A stretch of DNA of 64,000 bases from an uncultured Bacteroidales bacterium. GTDB lineage: Bacteria > Bacteroidota > Bacteroidia > Bacteroidales > UBA932. Under the pieces are notes generated by a model. It made no database searches. It was given only the letters and a program-made list of their open reading frames with translations, and had not been told where the DNA came from. Position numbers and translations under genes: made by a program. The stretch spans positions 1 through 64,000 of the forward strand of contig CAMIYB010000001.1 in the NCBI GenBank assembly GCA_946402945.1, in the 5' to 3' direction. Shown piece after piece: positions 58,101 to 64,000 of the stretch; position 1 is the stretch's first letter, and every line of letters starts with the position of its first letter.

Positions 58101-58216
58101 TGCGCGCCACCCTGTACGCCAACGACCTGTACACTTTCTCGTCCATCGAGATCGAGCGGGGCACGGCCTATCCTTATGCCCGCTCCATCTCGCTGAGCCT
58201 GACAGCCACCTTCTAA
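55106..58216 (+). CDS. SusC/RagA family TonB-dependent outer membrane transporter
   Basis: 1036 aa; carboxypeptidase-like N-domain LHGTVVDESGEPVIGCAVYQKD, plug RIQSITILKDASAKAIYGSKGANGVIVIETK. Confidence 0.97.
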   Translation: MKVYSTWKRSLLLLVVMLFPLLSFAQGGTAGREKTLHGTVVDESGEPVIGCAVYQKDNVGGGVATNADGVFLIKVRDDVSELVFEALGYEKVTVSVDRIRRVRLRSEAQKLDDVVVTGIFTRKKDSFTGSVQTITSEEIKRVTNSNVVQALKNLDPSLLILENLEAGSNPNAMAAMQLRGASSLMTESNSSMKSNFVSQGNTPLFVLDGFETSLEKITDMDMNRIQSITILKDASAKAIYGSKGANGVIVIETKALTNERTLVTYNGNVTFEAPDLTSYNLCNALEKLEIEKREGFYDSGRDSYSLMLAQQVYNQRLKRALEGESTYWLSKPLRLGVGHKHSLEVEMGTKDLKALVNFGYNDVQGVMKGSYRDVISGDVNLSYRRGPWIFRNIMSFSYMKNEDSPWGTFDEYAKLNPYFTPYDADGNLKKNLSTGLITPDGVHFIQMGQKQGNPMWNATINTTYAKNYVNFTDNFYVEYRLKEFLRLVARIGVDTKRTESKDFLPAEHTSFSNYLTNSTDRLRAGIYNLTNGKSVNISGDFNAQFNHTFAGKHDVFGTLQYNISQFTFEEVTMYTEGYPNSNMTSPGFARSYSTTNTPSAEDGLNRNIGFLLTGGYSYDNRFMADATVKVSGSSVFGTDNRWGTFWSAGVAWNLHNEAFMKGASSWLKQLKIRYSIGSSGNQNYSTNEALPVYVYDSDRYWDSYAAAYLDNMANPGLGWEEKLDNNLGIDFRTQRFSATLDLYISDTRNLVFSRGISLSNGYKTVNDNLGLVRNQGVELGLSYMLWQKGADYFTVFSRLAFNDNRILRISESMQAFNETQLRNAQANGTETPVVRYYDGMPLNSLWVVRSLGVDPYDGKEVFLDRNGQMTKTWSPYDLFNAGSSDPLLNGNFGFNGEIHGFGFSVVMTFHTGGWLYNATLLKKVEGADINYNVDRRVFDGRWAKRGDTVPYAKSFYNDRINTQATSRFVQRNDVMDISSVSLYYEFPSKWLRAIRLDRLRATLYANDLYTFSSIEIERGTAYPYARSISLSLTATF

Positions 58217-58220
58217 AAAG

Positions 58221-59834
58221 ATGATTATGAGTAGGATATTTTTCAAAAGGACACTGAGCCTCCTGCTGCCGGTCATGTTGGTGGCATCGTCCTGTGACAA
58301 ATGGCTGGAGGCGACCAGTTCGTCGCAGATTTCGGATGAGAAGATGCTCTCATCCCGTTCCGGATTCCATGAGGCCCTGAACGGCGTGTATGTCCTCCTG
58401 TCGAGCAAGGAGACGTATTCGGCATACTGGACCTTTGCCGTCAATGAACTGGTGGCCTATCCTTTTTCCCTGTCGGGTGATGCGGGCTATGCGTCGTTCC
58501 AGCAGCATAAATTCTCCAGTTCAACCTGCGTGAGCGCCTTTGACGATATGTGGCGCGGCGGATACAAGGTCGTCGCCAATGCCAACAAACTGCTCGATGA
58601 CCTCGATGCCCACAGGGATATCGTCACGAGCGACGCGGAATATGCGCTGATGCGGGGGGAACTGCTCGGAATCCGGGCGCTGGTGCATTTCGAACTGCTG
58701 CGCATGTTCGGCCTTCCGGACTGGTCGGGAGAAAACGCGACGAAACTGACCATCCCTTACGTCCGCACCTATAGCAAAGAAACCGAGCCCCAGCGTTCCT
58801 ATGCCGAGACGGCTGCTTTGTTATGGGCGGATATCAACGAGGCCGAAAAATTACTCGCCGGGAGCGATCCGCTGTTGGGCTCTCCCGACCCGGATTTCGA
58901 TGAGACCGTCAATACCGACGGTTACTGGTCTGCGCGGAGCATCCATCTCAACTACTATGCGGTCAAGGCTCTTTCCGCCCAGGTACTTCTGTGGCAGGGC
59001 GAAGCAGAACGTGCGGCAGCGGTCGCCCGTGAGGTCATTGACGGCGCTTTGGAAAGCGGGCTGGTCAAATGGACGAATGCGGAGACGCTGATCAACTCAG
59101 TCCGAGCCGGAGTCGCGCCTGACGAGGACATTGACTTCATTCTTTCCCGAGAGGGCATTTTCTGTGCTGACGCTTCCACAGGCTTTTCTTCCATCCAGAC
59201 CTTTTACGCAGCCAATGTAAACAAGACCGTATCAATCGATCGCAGTTGGGTCCCCAATATCTTCCCTGCCGTACAATTGGCCAGTGACGAAGATTTGCGG
59301 GGCGTCACCCTGTGGATGCAGCTTGCGACACAGGGTTATTCGCTTGCCAAATTTATGATGATGGGATCGATGAAAATCTCTTACGATGCGAGCGGCGACA
59401 GGGTTGTCGTCGTGAACTTGGCCAAGATGCCCGTCATCAGGCTTTCGGAGATGTATTATATCCTTGCAGAAGAGGCCCTTGGCAGAAATGACAGGGGAGC
59501 CGCGCTGGAAGCGCTGAATGCCGTCCGCTCCCACCGGGGACCTACGCTGGGCTTTGACCCGGATGAAGGCGTCGTGGCACCCGTCGATCCGGATACCGGC
59601 CTTCCGGATGCGTCGTTCGACCCTGCTGCCGCCGCGATGGAGAACATCTGGACGGAACTCGAGCGGGAGTATTATCGGGAATTCATCGGTGAAGGGCGCC
59701 TGTTTTATTATCTTAAGCGGCGCGCGTCCCTTGGCCGTCCGCAGAGGGTCCCCAATCCCCTTTGCGACGGAACCGGTCTTGTCTATCCTTATCCTGTGTC
59801 CGAGCAGGTGCTCGGCCGTGTCCAGCAACTGTAG
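58221..59834 (+). CDS. RagB/SusD family lipoprotein
   Basis: LLLPVMLVASSCDKWLEATSSSQI lipobox; MYYILAEEALGRNDRGAALEALNAVR SusD TPR; start may be 58227. Confidence 0.95.
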   Translation: MIMSRIFFKRTLSLLLPVMLVASSCDKWLEATSSSQISDEKMLSSRSGFHEALNGVYVLLSSKETYSAYWTFAVNELVAYPFSLSGDAGYASFQQHKFSSSTCVSAFDDMWRGGYKVVANANKLLDDLDAHRDIVTSDAEYALMRGELLGIRALVHFELLRMFGLPDWSGENATKLTIPYVRTYSKETEPQRSYAETAALLWADINEAEKLLAGSDPLLGSPDPDFDETVNTDGYWSARSIHLNYYAVKALSAQVLLWQGEAERAAAVAREVIDGALESGLVKWTNAETLINSVRAGVAPDEDIDFILSREGIFCADASTGFSSIQTFYAANVNKTVSIDRSWVPNIFPAVQLASDEDLRGVTLWMQLATQGYSLAKFMMMGSMKISYDASGDRVVVVNLAKMPVIRLSEMYYILAEEALGRNDRGAALEALNAVRSHRGPTLGFDPDEGVVAPVDPDTGLPDASFDPAAAAMENIWTELEREYYREFIGEGRLFYYLKRRASLGRPQRVPNPLCDGTGLVYPYPVSEQVLGRVQQL

Positions 59835-59839
59835 AAAAG

Positions 59840-60634
59840 ATGAAAACTTGCAACATAATAACTGTTTTTGCAGCCATCCTGCTGCTGCCGGCCTGCAAGC
59901 CCGACAGAATACAGCCTTATCGTGCTGAGGACGCCGCGGTCAATTTCCTGGCCGTCACCAACAGTTTCTCGATGAAGGGAGTCACGACCGATAAGGTGAC
60001 ATATGAGATTCCGCTGCAAGTTGTCGGTCCCGCTACGGATTATAATCGCAAGATCGATCTGGCGGTCAAGGATTCCACGGCTGTCCAGGGCCGGGATTTC
60101 ACCGTCCGTTCTGCCATGGTTCCCGCCGGGGAACTGGAAGGGAAAGTCGTCCTGGAAGTCAATCGCCTGAAGGATGGCCAGACGGACCTGGCGACCGCCA
60201 TGACCATCGTTCCCAACGAGTTCTTCATCGCCGGATTCCCCCGTTACCAGCGGGCCGTCGTCTCCTGGACCGAACTCTATGCCCGCCCGGGCCTTTACGT
60301 ATGGCGCTACTGGTACCTTTTCTTCTGCCACGGCTACAGTCAGGATTTCCACAAATTGCTTGTCGAGGTCCTCGGGGAGGAGGTGGAGAAGACGACCAAC
60401 AGCCGGACGTATCAGCAGGCCGACCCTGAACTGATTCTCCGGATGCCCGACTGGTGGTATGCGGCCAATGCGGCCATCCGCGACTACGTGGTCAAGTACG
60501 ACCGGGCCCACCCCGATGAGCCGCTGCGCCACAGTGCAGACTATGAGGCCTATACTTCTTATAATACGCCGGCCGGGGAAGGCACGCGCCCCGAGACGCC
60601 GCCGACCATCCTCGAAACCCTCAACAATATCTAA
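59840..60634 (+). CDS. DUF4843-type lipoprotein
   Basis: MKTCNIITVFAAILLLPACKPDRIQPY lipobox; position after SusD; ...TYEIPLQVVGPATDYNRKIDLAVKDSTAVQGRDF. Confidence 0.8.
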   Translation: MKTCNIITVFAAILLLPACKPDRIQPYRAEDAAVNFLAVTNSFSMKGVTTDKVTYEIPLQVVGPATDYNRKIDLAVKDSTAVQGRDFTVRSAMVPAGELEGKVVLEVNRLKDGQTDLATAMTIVPNEFFIAGFPRYQRAVVSWTELYARPGLYVWRYWYLFFCHGYSQDFHKLLVEVLGEEVEKTTNSRTYQQADPELILRMPDWWYAANAAIRDYVVKYDRAHPDEPLRHSADYEAYTSYNTPAGEGTRPETPPTILETLNNI

Positions 60635-60635
60635 G

Positions 60636-62174
60636 ATGAAACACTTACCTGCATACGTGACTGTCCTGCTGGCGACGCTGCTGCTGCCGGCCTGTTACCA
60701 GGATTTGAGTACGCCGGCGACGACGACCCTCTCGGATATTGTCATCAGCGGACTGGATGAGGAGGCTTACTATATTCTCTATGGGCATACGCTCTCCCTG
60801 AAGGCGAAAGTCTGGGAGGACGGCCGGGACGATGCGGACTTCGCATATCGCTGGGAGATGGATCTTCGTCCGGGCTCGGGCTCGGACCGGCTCCTGATTG
60901 GTGAAGAACTTGCGCTGGAATACAAAGTCGGCAACACGCCCTCCGACAGGCCCTACACCCTTTCCTTTACTGCCCGGGACAAGGTGACCGGTATCGAAGC
61001 CATCCGGATTATGCACGTTTTCGTCACTTCTTCCCTTGGAGAGGGACTGCTGGTCGCCCATACCCGTGACGGAGGCGCGACGACGGAATTCGATCTTGTC
61101 GCCAACAGTTTCCTTACCTATGGCTTTGAGGGCAATACCACCCGCTATACCCGCGATATTTACGCGCTTGCCAATGAGGAACCCTTCCAGGGCCGGGTGA
61201 CGGCGCTCTGCGCCCGGAAATCCACCAACGGGGCTGTCTATAATGAGTCATGGATTACCGTCGGCACCCCCGAACACATCATCAATCTGAGCACCCTCGA
61301 TTACAAGAAGGCGCTGCAGGACGGCGATCTTTTCAATATGCGCAACATTACCGAATTCGGGACGACGATGATCCGGAACGGTGCCGGTTACCAGACCATG
61401 GCCGTCATCGGCGGCGAGGTCTATACCGATGTTTCGCACACGTCCAACCTCTTCTCGAAGAATGCGTTCCCGGGCGAACCGGCCAATATCTTCGGTCCGG
61501 AAAATGTCGCCGTGGCCGGCGAATCCCAGAGTTGTTATGCCGCATTCGATCCCAATTCAGGCAAGTTCTTCACGATCATCGGCCCCTTCGCCGGCCAGAT
61601 GGGATTTTCAGAGTCGCGGGTGACCGAGGATGAGTCCCTGGTCGGGGCCACGCCGCTTGCGGCCGGGCCGTCCTCCATGCTTGTGGGATTATTCCTGCGC
61701 GCGACAAGCGGCCGTTACTATGTGTACCGCTTCTCTTCCGGGGGGGCCTTTGCAGACCGTTTCTCCTTTACGAGCGAGGACCTTTCCCAGGCGAAGTGGT
61801 TCTCCTTCTGCGAAAATGCGAACATCCTCTATGCCGCTTCCGAGGAAAAGATCTGGTCTATTCTGCTCAAGGACGGCGGCGCGACAATCCGTCAGGTGAC
61901 CTGGTCACCTGATTCTCCCGACGAACACATCACCGGCATCCAGCACTACAGCCAGGCCTGGTGGGGGACGCAGCAGATTTGGGCACAAGAGTATGCTTTT
62001 ACCCTGCCGACCCACATGCTCCAGGTCATCATCACCACCTATAACGAAAAAACCGGCGAGGGCAAGTTTTACCTGCGTCCGTTCAATGTTTCCACCGGCC
62101 TGTTCACCTATAAGAACAACGGTGTTTACGGCGGATTCGGAGAAATTGAATGCATTACCCCCACCTTCAGATAA
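60636..62174 (+). CDS. PKD-like family lipoprotein
   Basis: MKHLPAYVTVLLATLLLPACYQDLSTP lipobox; YILYGHTLSLKAKVWEDGRDDADFAYRWEMD..YTLSFTARDKVTGI PKD-like fold. Confidence 0.75.
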   Translation: MKHLPAYVTVLLATLLLPACYQDLSTPATTTLSDIVISGLDEEAYYILYGHTLSLKAKVWEDGRDDADFAYRWEMDLRPGSGSDRLLIGEELALEYKVGNTPSDRPYTLSFTARDKVTGIEAIRIMHVFVTSSLGEGLLVAHTRDGGATTEFDLVANSFLTYGFEGNTTRYTRDIYALANEEPFQGRVTALCARKSTNGAVYNESWITVGTPEHIINLSTLDYKKALQDGDLFNMRNITEFGTTMIRNGAGYQTMAVIGGEVYTDVSHTSNLFSKNAFPGEPANIFGPENVAVAGESQSCYAAFDPNSGKFFTIIGPFAGQMGFSESRVTEDESLVGATPLAAGPSSMLVGLFLRATSGRYYVYRFSSGGAFADRFSFTSEDLSQAKWFSFCENANILYAASEEKIWSILLKDGGATIRQVTWSPDSPDEHITGIQHYSQAWWGTQQIWAQEYAFTLPTHMLQVIITTYNEKTGEGKFYLRPFNVSTGLFTYKNNGVYGGFGEIECITPTFR

Positions 62175-62183
62175 TCATCCATC

Positions 62184-64000
62184 ATGAAGATACGTACCCT
62201 TATATTACTGTTTGCCGCTTTGCTGCTGGGGGCCGCCCCGGTGGCGGGGGCTTCCCCTGCGGCCCCGAAGAAGGCCCCGCAGGCAAAGAAAGAAGTCGTG
62301 AAGAGCCCGCGCAAGGGGAAAAAGGGGAAAGAAGCCCCCAAGGACACGACCAAGACCAAGAGCAAGTACGAGAAGCTCCTCGAGAAGCCCGAGCAGAGCG
62401 TGGACGGAATCTTCTCCCTGCGCATGAAGAAGGGGAAGGTCTATTTCGAGATCCCGGATTCCCTCCTGGGACGGACCTTTGTCATGTCCACGACGATTTC
62501 GGCCATCAGCGACAATACCCTGGGCATCGTGGGCGCCAAGCCTGCCCGCGACCTCAAGTGCATCACCTTCACCAAGGTGGACAGCGCGGTGTATGTCCGG
62601 CCGGTCTCCTTCGTTTTCACGGCGGACGATGCGGGGATTCTCAGTGCACTGGCCAAGAGCCACATCGGCGCCATCGAGCAGAAACTCCCGGTCAAGGCGA
62701 AATCGCCCTCCGGGGCCAGCGTGGTGGACGCCACCGACTGGCTGATGGGCTCAGCGGACGATTTCAACCTGTTCAAGTTCAGGCTCCTCGGGGGCTTCGA
62801 ATACACCGAATCCTACAAGAAGGACCTTTCGTATCCCCTGCGGGTCAAGGCTTTCGAAGACAATTTCTCTTTTACCGCGAGCCGCTCCTATACCTATACG
62901 TCCACCAGTGCCCGTACCGGGAAGACCGTCCGGAAAAATGCCCCCTGTACGGCGGAGGTGACGACTTCGTTCCTCCTGCTGCCCGAGCAGATCTACCATC
63001 CCCGGATGGCGGACCCGCGTATCGGCTTCTTTGATACCGAGCGCAAGTTCATGGGGGATTACGCCCACAAGAGCCGGACCCTCCATTTCGTCAACCGCTG
63101 GCGGCTGGAGCCTTCCGATACGGCCGCGTTCCGCCGCGGCGAACTGGTCGAGCCCGTGAAGCCCATCACCTATTATATAGACAGCGATTTCCCCGCCTGG
63201 TGGAAGCCCTATATCATCGATGCGGTGGAGCAGTGGAACGAAGTGTTTGAGGAAGTCGGCTTCAAGAATGCTGTCCGGGCGCTTCCGTTCCCGGAGGATG
63301 ATCCGGACTTCGATCCCGACAACATCCGCTACTCCTGTATCCGTTACGTTCCCATCGGCATCCAGAATGCGATGGGCCCGTCCTGGGTGGATCCTCGCAG
63401 CGGCGAGATCATCAACGCCAGCGTCTGGGTCTTCCACGACGTGATCAAACTCCTGAGCACCTGGGTCTTCGTCCAGACGGCGCAGGCCGATGCGGACGTC
63501 CGTACGGCCCATATCCCGCAGGAAGTCCTCGGCGACGCCCTCGTCTATGTCATCAAGCACGAAGTGGGGCACACGCTGGGCCTGATGCACAACATGGGCG
63601 CCTCCAGCGTAATCCCGCTTGAGAGCCTGCGCGACCCGGCCTTTACGCAGGAAAACGGCACCACTTACTCCATCATGGACTACGCCCGTTTCAACTACGT
63701 GGCCCAGCCGGGCGACAAGGAGAGGGGCGTCAAACTGACCCCGCCGCGTTTCGGCAAATATGACCGCTATGCCATCAAATGGGGCTATACGCCGCTGTTC
63801 GACCAGCCGTCCTTCGAGGAGGAGACGGCCCTGACGACCCGTTGGATCACCGACTCGCTGGCGGCCTCGCCCGTCTATCGCTACGGTATCCAGATGATCG
63901 ACTGGCGCCTGTACGATCCGCGCAACCAGACCGAAGACCTGTCCGACGACGTGTTCGGCGCGTCGGATTATGGCCGGGACAACCTCAAATACATCATGGC
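62184..64000 (+). CDS. Zinc-dependent metalloprotease (DUF5117/DUF5118-type), truncated at window end
   Basis: ORF open to window end (so absent from ORF track); MKIRTLILLFAALLLGAAPVAGAS signal; HEVGHTLGLMHNMGAS zinc motif; YSIMDYARFNYVAQ. Confidence 0.92.
   Translation, partial: MKIRTLILLFAALLLGAAPVAGASPAAPKKAPQAKKEVVKSPRKGKKGKEAPKDTTKTKSKYEKLLEKPEQSVDGIFSLRMKKGKVYFEIPDSLLGRTFVMSTTISAISDNTLGIVGAKPARDLKCITFTKVDSAVYVRPVSFVFTADDAGILSALAKSHIGAIEQKLPVKAKSPSGASVVDATDWLMGSADDFNLFKFRLLGGFEYTESYKKDLSYPLRVKAFEDNFSFTASRSYTYTSTSARTGKTVRKNAPCTAEVTTSFLLLPEQIYHPRMADPRIGFFDTERKFMGDYAHKSRTLHFVNRWRLEPSDTAAFRRGELVEPVKPITYYIDSDFPAWWKPYIIDAVEQWNEVFEEVGFKNAVRALPFPEDDPDFDPDNIRYSCIRYVPIGIQNAMGPSWVDPRSGEIINASVWVFHDVIKLLSTWVFVQTAQADADVRTAHIPQEVLGDALVYVIKHEVGHTLGLMHNMGASSVIPLESLRDPAFTQENGTTYSIMDYARFNYVAQPGDKERGVKLTPPRFGKYDRYAIKWGYTPLFDQPSFEEETALTTRWITDSLAASPVYRYGIQMIDWRLYDPRNQTEDLSDDVFGASDYGRDNLKYIM

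Noticed and set aside
1-64000. rRNA, tRNA, riboswitch, insertion sequence, prophage, defence system
   Set aside because: Intergenic spaces are short and none showed a recognisable tRNA cloverleaf, rRNA, transposase or defence gene by eye; a tRNAscan/Infernal run would be needed to exclude small RNAs.

Overview
This is a 64 kb chromosomal window from a GC-rich member of the Bacteroidales/Bacteroidota. The assignment rests on TAnnTTTG-type promoters, SusC/SusD proteins, the protein families present and a eukaryote/archaeal-like ProS; the genus cannot be fixed by eye. Gene density is very high. I saw no rRNA, tRNA, CRISPR array, prophage or insertion sequence. Most of the window is core: infB-nusA-rimP, lpxD-lpxC-lpxA, proS, tilS, hisS, asnS, udk, an exbB-x-exbD-exbD operon, dprA, queA, nadD-gmk, fba, proteases and transporters. 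The right end (about 53-64 kb) is accessory: a DPP-IV-like peptidase divergent from a SusC-SusD-DUF4843-PKD-zinc metalloprotease operon that runs off the window. I cannot claim a clearly new biological system. The strongest unexplained signal is a motif, (T)CAGTAGAAATnCTTAT or AGTAGRAATA, at exactly the same distance upstream of three -7 boxes that precede cell-envelope genes. Other points of interest are a Trp/Tyr/His-rich plus Ser-repeat lipoprotein, a tandem pair of divergent unknown lipoproteins, an LpxC without the FabZ fusion usual in this phylum, and two GTG-start genes abutting TATCTTTG boxes. All names come from reading the translations; no database search was run.
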